From NCBI RefSeq assembly GCF_004167665.1, contig NZ_SEWE01000032.1, forward strand, positions 1 to 64,000: DNA of 64,000 bases, given 5' to 3'. The translations under genes were made by a program, and so were the position numbers. This document shows positions 7,334-16,937 of this stretch, in pieces. Within the stretch, counting starts at the first letter, position 1. Every line of letters begins with the position of its first letter. Source of the DNA: Hymenobacter persicinus. GTDB taxonomy: Bacteria; Bacteroidota; Bacteroidia; Cytophagales; Hymenobacteraceae. Below the pieces are notes generated by a model. That model was given only the letters and a program-made list of their open reading frames with translations. It had not been told where the DNA came from and did not search any database.

Positions 7334-10300
7334 TTAGTTTTTCACCAGCGTCTTGGTAATCTTCAGGCCCTGGCCGCGCACGAGCACCACGTAGGTGCCG
7401 CGGGGCGCCTGCTCGAGGCTGAGCGTGTGCGAAAGACCACCGGCGCAAGTCGACGTGCTGATGGTGCGGCCCGTCATGTCTACTACCGTTACCTGGTAGC
7501 TGCCAGCAGGCAGCGTCGACAGGTCCAGGGTGCTGGCTTCCGTCGTGGGGTTCGGGTAGAGCTGGAACTCACCGGCTACCTGCGCCGTGAAGCTCAGCGT
7601 GCGGACGGGGCTGGTGCTGATGGTGCCGTCCGTATCAACCTGCTGCAGGCGGTAGTATACCGTGCCGCTGTACTTGGCGCCCACACCGGCATCGGTGAAG
7701 CTGTAGCTGTGCTCCTGGGTGGTGCTGCCCTGGCCTTTCACGGTGCCAATGGCTACGAAGTCGCCGCCGGCAATGGAGCGCTCCACGGTGAAGTGGTCGT
7801 TGTTACGCTCCGAGGCCGTGGTCCAGCTCAGGCGAGCGTCGTTTTTCACGGCTTTGGCAGCAAACTCCTTCAGCTCCACGGGCAGGGGCTGGTTGCTCGA
7901 TACAGTGAACACGCCCGAGTACTCCGAGGTGTTGCCCACGGTCAGCCCGCCCACTACGGCCGGGAGGGTGGCCGTGGCCGTAATCTTGTTGGCCACGAAG
8001 CTGGCGGCCTGGGCCGGCGTCACGTCGAACGAGAAGGCGAAGCGGCTGGCGTTAACCTGCGAACCTTGGTTGAGGCCCATGTTGCCCACCACGCCGCTGT
8101 ACGAACCGATGCGGTTGTCGACGTCGGCCGCGGTGTTCTCGGTAGCCGTAGCGAAGTAGGTAGCGCCTTCGCCGAAGTTCGTGGGGTCGGCGCTGGCAAT
8201 GAAGAACTCAATCAGAGCACCGGTCCGCGAGTAGCCCGTTACGAGCAGCTTGCCGTTGTTGATGGTGGCCTGGGTGATAACCGGGAAGTTGAACAGACCG
8301 TTGGCGCCGCTGGCGGCAGTTTTGCCGTCGGCGTTCAGCGTTACAGCATCGCCGTTCGGGTTAGTGTTGTTAGCCGACAGGTCGATGCCCAAGTCGCCAG
8401 CAACCCCGTTGCCGTTGTTGGCGCTGATGTTGTTCTGGCTGAAGCGGTTGCCCGACGTGCCGCTCATGGCCACAATACCGTCGCCGGAGTTGGCCGTGAT
8501 GGTGTTGCCGCTGAACAGGTTGTTGTTGCCCGACTGGATGCTGATGCCCGCGTCAGTGGCCGAAATCGTACCCACCCCGTTGCCGCTGATGGTGTTGCCG
8601 CTGATGGTGTTCGTGGCGTTGGCCCCGATACCGCCGGGCGTGATGAAGGTAATACCGTAGCCGTTGTTGGAGCTGATGGTGTTGCCGCTGATGGTGTTGC
8701 TCGAGGCATTAGAGAACAGGATACCGTTGCCGTCGTAGGCAATGGTGCCCGCACCCGCCGCGCTGGAGCGGGCCGAGAGCAGCAGGTTGTTGCTAACCGT
8801 GATACCGGTAGCACCGCCGGTGAGCAGCACCGAAGCAATGGCGTTGCCGGAGCTGGTCACGTCCGTCAGTACCGAACCCGTGGCGGCGGCGCCGTTGAAG
8901 GTCACGGCCGAGCCGTCGGAGGCTGGGCCACCGGCGGTGCTCAAGCTGCCACCCTTGGCGTTCAGCAGGCCAATCGAAGCAATGCGGGTGTTACCAGCGT
9001 TCACCAGCAGGCCGCTCACGCCGGCGTTGAAGCCGAAGTCAATCACCACTTCCGGACCGGTGCTCGTGGCCGACACGGCAGCGGTTTCCCCCGTCAGGTT
9101 CGACTGCACCTTGCCGTCGATGGTCGTGTTGGCGTCCGTGATGGCGGGCAGGGACGACGAAGGCGAGAAGGTGAAGACCTTGTTCGTAGCATCATACCCG
9201 GCAGCAGCTGCGGTGCCCAGGCGGATGCCCGGTACTGCCGTGCCTGTCGTGCGGCCGTCGCTCAGCATGAAGACGGCGCTTTCCTTGGCGGCCGTCAGGC
9301 CCTGCTGGGCCAGCTTGCCGTTGTCGAGGCGGTTGCTGTTGGTGATGAACTGCCGCAGCGAGCCGGGGCCCGAGTCGTTGGTGTTCACCACGGCGTCGAA
9401 GTTGAAGCCGAAGTCGTTGATCTGGGCCGTCACGTTCCGGTTTGGTACCACCACGGCGGCCACCGACTGGGGAGCGAAGGAGCCCGAGGTCAGGGCGCTC
9501 AGGTTCTGGCTGCCGTTGTTAGCGGCGGCATCGGTCAGAGCCGGGACTTCGCCACCTACTTTGTCCGTCACGCCGGTGCGGAAAGTCTGCACGGGCACCA
9601 CGGCACCCGAGGCGGTGCGAACCGACGTCACGCCGCTATTCACTACCCGAACGGTGTAGTTGCCGCTGAACACGATGGGGAAGGAGTACAGGCCACCGGT
9701 CGTGGTGGTCGTCGTGGCCGACAGCACGCCCGTCTCGTCGTAGAGCTCTACGGTTACGCCGCTGCGGCCAATGGCGTTGGCTGCGAAGCCCGAGGCAATG
9801 GCCGAGTTATTGGCATCCTCGTAGGTGCGGCCAGCGCCGCCGCCGTAGTTCACGTCGTCGAAAATGGTGCCGCTCACGGCGGCCGTGATGAACACCGGAA
9901 TGGTGAACGTGGCCGAGTTGGAGCTCAATGCCCCCGAGTTGTCGTAAGCCTGGTAGCCGAAGGCGGCGTTGCCGGCATAGCCCGCTACGGGGTCAAACTT
10001 CAGCTGGCCGGCTTCGGTTGGCGTCAGCTCCTGGCCAGCCGTGACGGCCACGCCATTCAGCGACAGAACCCCTTGCGAAGCATCCGGAATGCTGGTAATC
10101 AGGAACGACGCAATGCTGCCGTCCGAATCCGAACCCGACAGGGCCGAGATGCTCGTGGGACCATACTGGTCCGACATCCGCGCGTTGGTCACGTCAGCCA
10201 CGGTGGGCACCACGTTGGCCGAGCAGTCAGACTTGGCCGCCGTCGTGGCATTCGTGATAACCAGATCATCTACAGTGAAAACAGTCGTACCACGAGTGTT

Positions 10301-13300
10301 GACGAATACGATCTGGACTTTAAGGTTTCCAGTGACCGTGTAAGGCGACGAAACCGGGAAAGCATTGGTGGATGTAATGTCAGCCGAAGTCACGGAAGCA
10401 ACCGTAGTGCCTGCGGCATTAATGTAGTTGATGATGTAGTTGGGGCGGTTCTGGTTGTTCTGAACGGTGTTTACCTTGAGGTTGAAGGAAGTGGTACCAC
10501 CGGTCAGATTGAGGAAAGGCGTCGTATACGAGGTCGTAACGTTGGCCGGCACAGAGGCAGACAGCGACTCACGACCCGTGAGGGAGTTTTCGGTAATGGT
10601 CACATCGCCAACGGTAGCTGCGCAGAAGTCAGCAATCCGGCCTTCAAAATCTTCCGAGTAGGTACCGTTGTTGGCCGTATTGATGGTTTGTACAGCCGTG
10701 TTATTGCTGTTGTTCCGGTCAGGAGTGGTAGTGGAACCAATGTTGGCAGTGGTCGTCAGATCACCGGTTTGCGTTACGCGGGCCGTAACGGTGAGGGTCT
10801 GCGAGCTGCCGGCCGTCATTGCGCCAATGTTCCATACGCCGGTACCGCTGTTGTACGTAGTGCCGGTAGGCGCGGCGGCGCTGACGAAGGTAAGGCCGGT
10901 TGGCAACAAATAATCAACCGTAACCCCCGCGCCAACGGCGGAAGAGGAGGCTACTACGGTGTAGGTAACCGTTTGTCCCACGCGGTAAGGGCCGAGCGTC
11001 GGCCGCTGCGTTACGCTGAAGTCGGAAGGAGTGGCAATGGTCGATACAACCGGAATGGTGTACGTAGCCGTGTTCGACGACGTCAGAGTCAAATCATCAG
11101 TAGCCTTATAGGTGAAGGTGCGGTTGCCGGTCGTGCCGTTGGGCGAGAAAGTGAGGTTGCCGGCATCGGCAGCGGCGATAACCTGGTTTAGGGTTACGTT
11201 GGCGCCGTTCAGCTTCAGCGTGCCGTTGCCGGGCAGCGATAGAATCGTGAAGCTGGCAACGGTAGCATCGCCTTGGGGGTCGGTGCCCTGTAGGGGCTCA
11301 ATAGGGTTGTCCGTCGTGTTGATTGTCAGGGCGCCGGTCGTGACGTTGACGGCCGTGGGGGCCGCGTTGACGACGGTCGTAATCTGCGCGGCGGGCGTGG
11401 TGCCGTTGTTGTTGCCCGCTACCGGGTCTGAGGTGTCAGCCGTGTTGCGGGCCGTGCCGGTAACGGTGCTGTTAGGCATGAAGAACGATACCTTGTTGGT
11501 CACTGAGGCACCGCTGGCCAGCAGGGGCGTGGTGTTGAACGTCACGATGCCGGTGTTGGCCACGTAAGTGCCATTGGTCACGCTCACGCCGTTGGAGAAA
11601 GGCGGCAGCTGAATCGTGGGAACCACGTTGTGCGCCGCGTCCAAGCCCGAGAGGTTGGTGGTCGTGGCAGTGTAGGTTACCAGGGTGTTGAAGTTGGCGT
11701 AGGTCGGGCCGCTGATGGTGGTAGCGACGTCGGCCTGCTCGCACCAGGTGAAGGCGGAGATGTACACGGCCTGGGTGCCGGGGTTGGCAATTTCGGTCTG
11801 CAGGTTTTTGTAAATCAGTTCCAGACGAACGATGGGCTCGGTGAAGGTGATGGTCACGTTGCCGTCGGGGCCAAACGTACCGCCCGTGCCGGTGGCCGGG
11901 TTGGTGCGGCCCGTGATGCGGTTGTTGCCGCTGAAGAAGTTGTTGCCGTTGGGGGCCAGGGAAATGTCACCGGCGTCCAAGCGGACAATCGTGCCGTCGG
12001 CCCGGTAGCCGTTGAAGGTCACGTCATCGATGAAGGCGCTGCCTTCCGCGGCCGTACCCTTGTCCAGGTCACCCATGGTGAAGCTGAAGTTGTTCAGCGC
12101 CCGGTTGAAGTAGAAGTTGGCCGTGCTAGTCGTGTTGGCCGTCGAGGTGTAGTCCGTAAACCAGTCCAGGGCGTAGCCGGGGCTTGCGGCGCGGTAATCC
12201 ACGGTGAACTGGGTTTCGCCAGCGGCGGCCGTAGACGAATAGCCGCTCACGCCGTTCAGGTTGTTGGAAATCGTGACCGAGCTGTTGGTAACGGTTGCCG
12301 TCCGGTTGGTTTTCCAGTTTTCACCGTCGGTACGGGTCGTGAAGTCGAACACGGAAGCCTGGCCGCAGGTGGCCTTGTTAACCGGAATGCCCAGGCGGCC
12401 CGTGTTGGTCGACGTGTTGCCGCTGTTGTCGATGGTGACGAAGCTGGCAATGGCATCGGTACCCGAATAGCCCGCCGCGGGCCGGAAAGCCAGCGTGGTG
12501 GCCGCCGAGTAGGTGTAGTTCTGACCCGTAGCTGCGGCGGCGCCGTTCACGAACAGGGCACCCGTGGCAGCATCCGGCAGCTGGGTGAAGCGGAACGAGC
12601 TGATCGAACCGTCCGTGTCAATCTGCCGCCAGGCGGTTGGGTCGCGCAGGTCCTGCAGCATCCCGTTGCCAATCAGCGTGGGGTTGGTGTAGTCCCGGGC
12701 TTCCGGCGGGAGGTTGTTGACTACCTGGAAGGAGTAGGTAGCCGTGTTGGAAACTTCGTTGTTGGTATCGGTGGCGCGGAAGGTGAAGCTGCGCGCGCCG
12801 ACGGCGCCGGTGGTCGCAAAGGCAATATACTGGGCCTGGTTGGCCGAAACCGTCATGCCTGCCGTCACCTGGATAAACTGGCTGATGGCCGCGTTGGCCG
12901 TGTACAGCGTGCCGTTGGCGGGAATCGTCACGAAGGTGAAGGTGTTCAGGTTGCCGTCGGCGTCGGTGGCGGCCAGGCCGCGGTCCATCTGCACGAGGTT
13001 ACCGTCGTTCTTCACCAGCGTCGGGGACGTGACGTTGGTGGCCACGGGAGCCGTCGCCGGCTTGCCGAAGCCCGTACCCTGCAGGGGCTGCTTGGCCGTC
13101 GGCTTCACCGGGGGAAGAAATGCGGCGGGGAGCAGGGCCTCCGCGGCGGGGCCGCTGAAAGCACCCCGCGACAGCCCCAGGGCCGGAACGGCCGGGGCCT
13201 GTTCGGCGGCCGGCTGAGCACTATTTACACGCGGTAGAAATTGTTGAGCCCTGGATTGTTGCAGGGGTGTCAATGTCACACCAAGCAACAAGGCTGCTGT

Positions 13301-13321
13301 TAAGCGTAAGATTGTTTTCAT
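7334..13321 (-). CDS. Giant secreted T9SS cargo protein with Ig-like, DUF11, SdrD-B and beta-helix domains
   Basis: A 1995-residue exported protein. A signal peptide (MKTILRLTAALLLGVTLTPL, then QQSRAQ) is followed by cadherin/Ig-like repeats (residues ~90-310), a region with an acidic C-type lectin-like look, two DUF11-type modules (~540-660 and ~790-900, e.g. PYRVGQTVTYTVVAS), further Ig-like repeats, an SdrD B-like domain (~1150-1270, SGTIFDDVNYGGGAGRTYED), a right-handed beta-helix with NTISGNTI-type rungs (~1500-1650), an FN3-like domain starting LPVELKEFAAKAVKNDARLSW (~1830), and a type A T9SS sorting domain (FQLYPNPTTEASTL to the terminal KITKTLVKN). The product is therefore expected to be secreted through T9SS and attached to the surface. 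It is monocistronic, with its own terminator and candidate promoter. A role in adhesion is inferred from architecture only. Confidence 0.93.
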   Translation of the reverse strand: MKTILRLTAALLLGVTLTPLQQSRAQQFLPRVNSAQPAAEQAPAVPALGLSRGAFSGPAAEALLPAAFLPPVKPTAKQPLQGTGFGKPATAPVATNVTSPTLVKNDGNLVQMDRGLAATDADGNLNTFTFVTIPANGTLYTANAAISQFIQVTAGMTVSANQAQYIAFATTGAVGARSFTFRATDTNNEVSNTATYSFQVVNNLPPEARDYTNPTLIGNGMLQDLRDPTAWRQIDTDGSISSFRFTQLPDAATGALFVNGAAAATGQNYTYSAATTLAFRPAAGYSGTDAIASFVTIDNSGNTSTNTGRLGIPVNKATCGQASVFDFTTRTDGENWKTNRTATVTNSSVTISNNLNGVSGYSSTAAAGETQFTVDYRAASPGYALDWFTDYTSTANTTSTANFYFNRALNNFSFTMGDLDKGTAAEGSAFIDDVTFNGYRADGTIVRLDAGDISLAPNGNNFFSGNNRITGRTNPATGTGGTFGPDGNVTITFTEPIVRLELIYKNLQTEIANPGTQAVYISAFTWCEQADVATTISGPTYANFNTLVTYTATTTNLSGLDAAHNVVPTIQLPPFSNGVSVTNGTYVANTGIVTFNTTPLLASGASVTNKVSFFMPNSTVTGTARNTADTSDPVAGNNNGTTPAAQITTVVNAAPTAVNVTTGALTINTTDNPIEPLQGTDPQGDATVASFTILSLPGNGTLKLNGANVTLNQVIAAADAGNLTFSPNGTTGNRTFTYKATDDLTLTSSNTATYTIPVVSTIATPSDFSVTQRPTLGPYRVGQTVTYTVVASSSAVGAGVTVDYLLPTGLTFVSAAAPTGTTYNSGTGVWNIGAMTAGSSQTLTVTARVTQTGDLTTTANIGSTTTPDRNNSNNTAVQTINTANNGTYSEDFEGRIADFCAATVGDVTITENSLTGRESLSASVPANVTTSYTTPFLNLTGGTTSFNLKVNTVQNNQNRPNYIINYINAAGTTVASVTSADITSTNAFPVSSPYTVTGNLKVQIVFVNTRGTTVFTVDDLVITNATTAAKSDCSANVVPTVADVTNARMSDQYGPTSISALSGSDSDGSIASFLITSIPDASQGVLSLNGVAVTAGQELTPTEAGQLKFDPVAGYAGNAAFGYQAYDNSGALSSNSATFTIPVFITAAVSGTIFDDVNYGGGAGRTYEDANNSAIASGFAANAIGRSGVTVELYDETGVLSATTTTTTGGLYSFPIVFSGNYTVRVVNSGVTSVRTASGAVVPVQTFRTGVTDKVGGEVPALTDAAANNGSQNLSALTSGSFAPQSVAAVVVPNRNVTAQINDFGFNFDAVVNTNDSGPGSLRQFITNSNRLDNGKLAQQGLTAAKESAVFMLSDGRTTGTAVPGIRLGTAAAAGYDATNKVFTFSPSSSLPAITDANTTIDGKVQSNLTGETAAVSATSTGPEVVIDFGFNAGVSGLLVNAGNTRIASIGLLNAKGGSLSTAGGPASDGSAVTFNGAAATGSVLTDVTSSGNAIASVLLTGGATGITVSNNLLLSARSSAAGAGTIAYDGNGILFSNASSNTISGNTISSNNGYGITFITPGGIGANATNTISGNTISGNGVGTISATDAGISIQSGNNNLFSGNTITANSGDGIVAMSGTSGNRFSQNNISANNGNGVAGDLGIDLSANNTNPNGDAVTLNADGKTAASGANGLFNFPVITQATINNGKLLVTGYSRTGALIEFFIASADPTNFGEGATYFATATENTAADVDNRIGSYSGVVGNMGLNQGSQVNASRFAFSFDVTPAQAASFVANKITATATLPAVVGGLTVGNTSEYSGVFTVSSNQPLPVELKEFAAKAVKNDARLSWTTASERNNDHFTVERSIAGGDFVAIGTVKGQGSTTQEHSYSFTDAGVGAKYSGTVYYRLQQVDTDGTISTSPVRTLSFTAQVAGEFQLYPNPTTEASTLDLSTLPAGSYQVTVVDMTGRTISTSTCAGGLSHTLSLEQAPRGTYVVLVRGQGLKITKTLVKN

Positions 13322-13917
13322 GAAAAATTACAAAAAGAACAAGAAAGGTTGCAAAAGAAGAGTGCTGAGCACAAGGTCTGCGTACGAAAGTGCAAACTTA
13401 CTCTGTGTAAATTAATTACGTAGGATTTTTCCCATAAATCTTGCTGAATATTTATCCGCGCCATTGGGTTATTAGCTGAATATTGAACAAAATCCGGGCT
13501 CCAGCGTACGGCAGCGCCGATTATGGTGGTCCAGCCAAACCAAGTCCAGCAACTGCCCAAGCGCGGCATTCGACAATAGTTGGCAAGAAGCGCATCACAG
13601 AGGGCAGGGCTAAGGCAAACAACGTGAGAAAACACTCCGGACCTATGGCGCGCGGCGGCGGCTAGAGCCCAGCTACAAACTTACTTCTTTGGTCCCAGAG
13701 CCGCCCTAGGTTCTCGCTGAACAACCCTGATTACTCGGTGAATGGAAGCTGGACAATACCGAACGGCAGATGGCTCCGCGCCAGCCCTCGGTCCTGCCGC
13801 GGACGTACCGCCCGATACATACTACGGCCCGCCCCAAACGGATTTCGCCCGAAGGCTCAGCGCGTCATATTCCTATGAGGCTCTGGTCTTTCGGGCGAAA
13901 AATCGCTTTGCAAAGGG
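13322..13917. other. Gene-free region between the giant T9SS gene and malQ
   Basis: About 600 bases. The 5' leader and candidate promoter of the T9SS gene occupy 13322-13430. The remainder holds no ORF with recognisable similarity: a minus-strand frame at 13318-13635 is Cys/Phe-rich and overlaps the promoter, so it is not called. No tRNA, array or mobile element was recognised, and no convincing terminator was found beyond the malQ stop. Confidence 0.5.
13393..13400 (-). promoter_or_regulatory. Candidate -7 element of the giant T9SS gene
   Basis: The minus strand reads TAAGTTTG, an exact TAnnTTTG match, about 70 bases upstream of the ATG at 13321 and in locally AT-rich DNA. A TTG -33 element at the expected distance is not evident, so this is a partial match. 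Confidence 0.4.
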
Positions 13918-16650
13918 CTAGTAACTGCGGTTGCGGCCGCTGCGGGCCACGAGCTGGAGCAAGTCGTGGTTAAAGCCGGCTTGGTGAACCAAGTCTTCCA
14001 GCTCCAGGTGCAGGCGGTACTTCCAGAAGTGGGTGGGGTTGGCCGGCACGTTGATCTGCTCGTCCAGCGGGTTGGCCCGGCGCAGGTCCCGGTCCATGGC
14101 CAGCAGATCCTGGAGCGGGAATATGGCCCACATAGCCGGGGAGTGCAGGTGCTGGGCCGTGATTTCGCGGGCTACCCAAGGCTCGCAGTGGTAGGGCGCA
14201 CCCTCGCCCCAGTGGCCCAGAATGGTTTCGAAAAAGCGCTGGGTCCGCTGCGGGTCTTCTTCCCACCAGCCGCGCACGGTGCTCATGTCGTGGGAGCCGG
14301 GGCTGACCACCGACAGGTAGGGAGCCGCGTCGGGGTGGCCGAACTCCACCTTGGGGTCGGAGGGCATGCGCTGGATGTTGAGCCCCAGCATGCCCAGGGC
14401 CTTCATCACGCCCGGCACCGAGGCCGGTACCATGCCCAGGTCTTCGCCGCAGATGAGCATGTCGGTGGCGTAGCGCACGGGCGGCAGCTTCACCATGCCC
14501 TGCTCCCGCCAGAAATCCTCGTGGCGGCGGTAGAAGTAGTCGTTGTAGATGTCGGCCATGCGGTGCCGGTCGGCATCGTTGAGCTCCCGGAACGAGTAGC
14601 TCTTGTCGACGGTGATGCGCGGGTGAAACTCGTCGGGGCCGGTCTGCACGAACAGCACCTCGTTGCAGAGCTTGTAAAGGCCCGTGCGCAGCCAGAGCAG
14701 GTGCTCGGCGGCGCTGGGCTCGGCGGCGAGCTTGAGCTCGAAGGCGGCTTCAATCTCGCGCTGGGTCTGGTAGCCTGCCTTCAGCAGGAAAGCCCCGTAG
14801 CCGACGTCCTGCAGAAACTCGTTTTTGACGGCTTCGGCCTGATCCTTAAAGATATCGGTTAGGATGTGCCAGCGGATGTAGGGCTGGCAGAGGCGGCCGT
14901 AGTCGAACCAACCCAGGCGCTGCCCAATCTCGGCGCGCGACATCGGCAGGGCCGGCGAGAAGTGTCCGAGCAACCCTTCTACCGAATGCGCCGGCATTTC
15001 CCAGATGCGGAAAAAGCCCAGAATGTGGTCGATGCGGAGCGTGTCGAAGTAGCGGGCCAGGTGGCTCATGCGCTGCTTCCACCAGGTGTAGCCGTCCTGG
15101 GCCATTCGTTCCCAGTTGTAGGTCGGGAAGCGCCAGTTCTGGCCCGTGGTGGAGAAGTCGTCCGGCGGGGCGCCGGCCTGCTGGTCCATGTGGTAGAGCT
15201 CGGGCTGAGTCCAGGCGTCGACGGAGTGACGGTAGATGCCGATGGGCAGGTCGCCCTTGAGCACCACCCCGCGCTGGCGGGCGTAGTCCACGGCTTCGAG
15301 CAGCTGCTTGTCGAGGTGAAACTGGGTGAAGAAGTGCACGCCCACCTCGTCGAAGTCGGGCTGGCTTTCGTCGGTAAAGGAATCCAGGTTCTGCGGGGTC
15401 TGAAACTCGGCGGGCCACTGCGAGAAGTCGGCCGTGCCGAACTGGTCGCGCAGGGCGCAGAAGGCGGCGTAAGGCACCAGCCAGCTTTTTTGCTCCTCGC
15501 GGAAGGCTTTAAAGGCCGGGTCGGCCAGAAACTGCTTTTTCTCCTGCTGATAGAGCTTCTTGATAAACCGCCACTTGGCTTCCATCACCGGCTCGTAGTC
15601 CACGAAGTCGCGGCCGTTGAGCTCGGTGCGCAGGCGTTCCAGCTCGGCTTGGTCGGTGGGGTCGGCCAGCTCGGCAATGGCGTCCAGGTTCAGGTACTGC
15701 GGGTGCAGGGCAAACACCGAAATGGCCGCGTAGGGGTACGAATCGACCCAGGTGTGGGTGGCGGTAGTATCGTTGATGGGCAGAATCTGCACCAGCTTCA
15801 GACCGGTGCTCACGGCCCAGTCGACGAGCAGCTTCAGGTCGGGAAACTCGCCTACGCCCAGTCCGCGGCGGCTGCGCAGGGCAAATACGGGCAGGGCTAC
15901 GCCGGCTCCGCGCCAGTTGCCGGTGGGGTAGCGGAAATTCTCATCGGCCAGCACGCGCAGGGTTTTGCGCTCCGCCGAGGCCGAAATCACCCGGTCGTCG
16001 CCGCTTTCCAGGTGCAGAATCTTTTTCTCGCGCGGGTCCCAGATGCCGTACTTGTACTGAGCGGTGCGCTCGGGGTATTCCAGGGCCACGTCGGCCGTCC
16101 AGGTCGGGTAGCGCTGGTCCGAGAGCACCACGGCCTTGCGGGCGTCCCAGGCGCCCAGGGCCGGGTCGGAGCCGAGCACGCAGAGCTGGTGGTCGGAGTC
16201 GACGCGGGGGGCGTCGAGCTGGAAGCGCACCACGGAGTCGGCGAGGCGGGCCGTGGGCTTCTCGGGGGCCGCAGCCGGGGTGGGGCGGCGCATCAGGGCT
16301 TTGGTAAAGGCAGCCGTGTGCAGCTCGTTTTCGGGCTGGGCCGCCGGGCGCCAGTAGTCGGCCAGCACGAGGCGGCTGAACTGCCGGCCGTCGTAGCTCA
16401 CCGTACGGTTGGGGCCCCATTCCCAGTCCTGGCTGCCGGTGCGCTCATCGAGCAGCACGTACTTATACTCTACCGTGCCGGCCTGCTCATCGGGCAAGCT
16501 GATTTCCTGGCTCCAAAGGCCCGCCGCGGGCTGGTAGTGCAAGCTCAGGGCGTGGTCGAGGTTCCAGGCACCCAGCGCGGGTGCGGAGCCGCAGACCACC
16601 AGGCGCTGGCCCCAGGTGGTGCGGAAGGGCAGAGTAAAGCGAAGAATCAT
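13918..16650 (-). CDS. malQ: 4-alpha-glucanotransferase with two CBM20 domains
   Basis: A 910-residue GH77 amylomaltase that transfers glucan segments between alpha-1,4-glucans and releases glucose from maltose and maltodextrins. Two N-terminal CBM20 starch-binding domains (residues ~1-105, opening MILRFTLPFRTTWGQ, and ~130-235 with GSDPALGAWDARKAV) precede the GH77 barrel (~245-905). The catalytic triad is visible: nucleophile D541 in RIDHILGF, acid/base E736 in GEDLGMVP and D788 in SPGSHDMS. This layout is that of plant DPE2 and its Bacteroidota relatives, not the shorter E. coli MalQ. The ATG at 16650 starts exactly at the first CBM20; the open frame extends to 16875 without family support. 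It is transcribed divergently from tamB. Confidence 0.95.
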   Translation of the reverse strand: MILRFTLPFRTTWGQRLVVCGSAPALGAWNLDHALSLHYQPAAGLWSQEISLPDEQAGTVEYKYVLLDERTGSQDWEWGPNRTVSYDGRQFSRLVLADYWRPAAQPENELHTAAFTKALMRRPTPAAAPEKPTARLADSVVRFQLDAPRVDSDHQLCVLGSDPALGAWDARKAVVLSDQRYPTWTADVALEYPERTAQYKYGIWDPREKKILHLESGDDRVISASAERKTLRVLADENFRYPTGNWRGAGVALPVFALRSRRGLGVGEFPDLKLLVDWAVSTGLKLVQILPINDTTATHTWVDSYPYAAISVFALHPQYLNLDAIAELADPTDQAELERLRTELNGRDFVDYEPVMEAKWRFIKKLYQQEKKQFLADPAFKAFREEQKSWLVPYAAFCALRDQFGTADFSQWPAEFQTPQNLDSFTDESQPDFDEVGVHFFTQFHLDKQLLEAVDYARQRGVVLKGDLPIGIYRHSVDAWTQPELYHMDQQAGAPPDDFSTTGQNWRFPTYNWERMAQDGYTWWKQRMSHLARYFDTLRIDHILGFFRIWEMPAHSVEGLLGHFSPALPMSRAEIGQRLGWFDYGRLCQPYIRWHILTDIFKDQAEAVKNEFLQDVGYGAFLLKAGYQTQREIEAAFELKLAAEPSAAEHLLWLRTGLYKLCNEVLFVQTGPDEFHPRITVDKSYSFRELNDADRHRMADIYNDYFYRRHEDFWREQGMVKLPPVRYATDMLICGEDLGMVPASVPGVMKALGMLGLNIQRMPSDPKVEFGHPDAAPYLSVVSPGSHDMSTVRGWWEEDPQRTQRFFETILGHWGEGAPYHCEPWVAREITAQHLHSPAMWAIFPLQDLLAMDRDLRRANPLDEQINVPANPTHFWKYRLHLELEDLVHQAGFNHDLLQLVARSGRNRSY

Positions 16651-16937
16651 AGGGCGGGAATTCGAATGGGGGCGAAAGATACTAGAGTCTAGGGGGAATC
16701 GGGTGTAATCGGGGCCCGGAAAACGTAAATATTTAACGCAACTAATCCGGGGTGAAACGGCGAACCCGGCCCGGTACCGGCGCCCCGCGGTCCGCCCCGA
16801 AACCACCCGCCGTTTTCGGGGTCCTAAGCTGAGCCCTACCGCCTTCCGGCCGGCAGCCGGCCAATTCAGAGCCAACCCCGGCGCGGTTTCCTGCGTTTGG
16901 ACGAACGGAACTTTACGCTTTTTGCCCTATCAACACC

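Noticed and set aside
7427-11191. 1254-codon plus-strand open frame opposite the giant T9SS gene
   Set aside because: It is antisense to a protein with clear signal peptide, domains and sorting domain. Its Arg/Gly/Val-rich translation is what a GC-rich gene yields on the other strand.
13318-13635. 105-codon minus-strand frame upstream of the giant T9SS gene
   Set aside because: It runs through the leader and promoter region of that gene, has a Cys/Phe/Ser-rich composition and no similarity I recognise.
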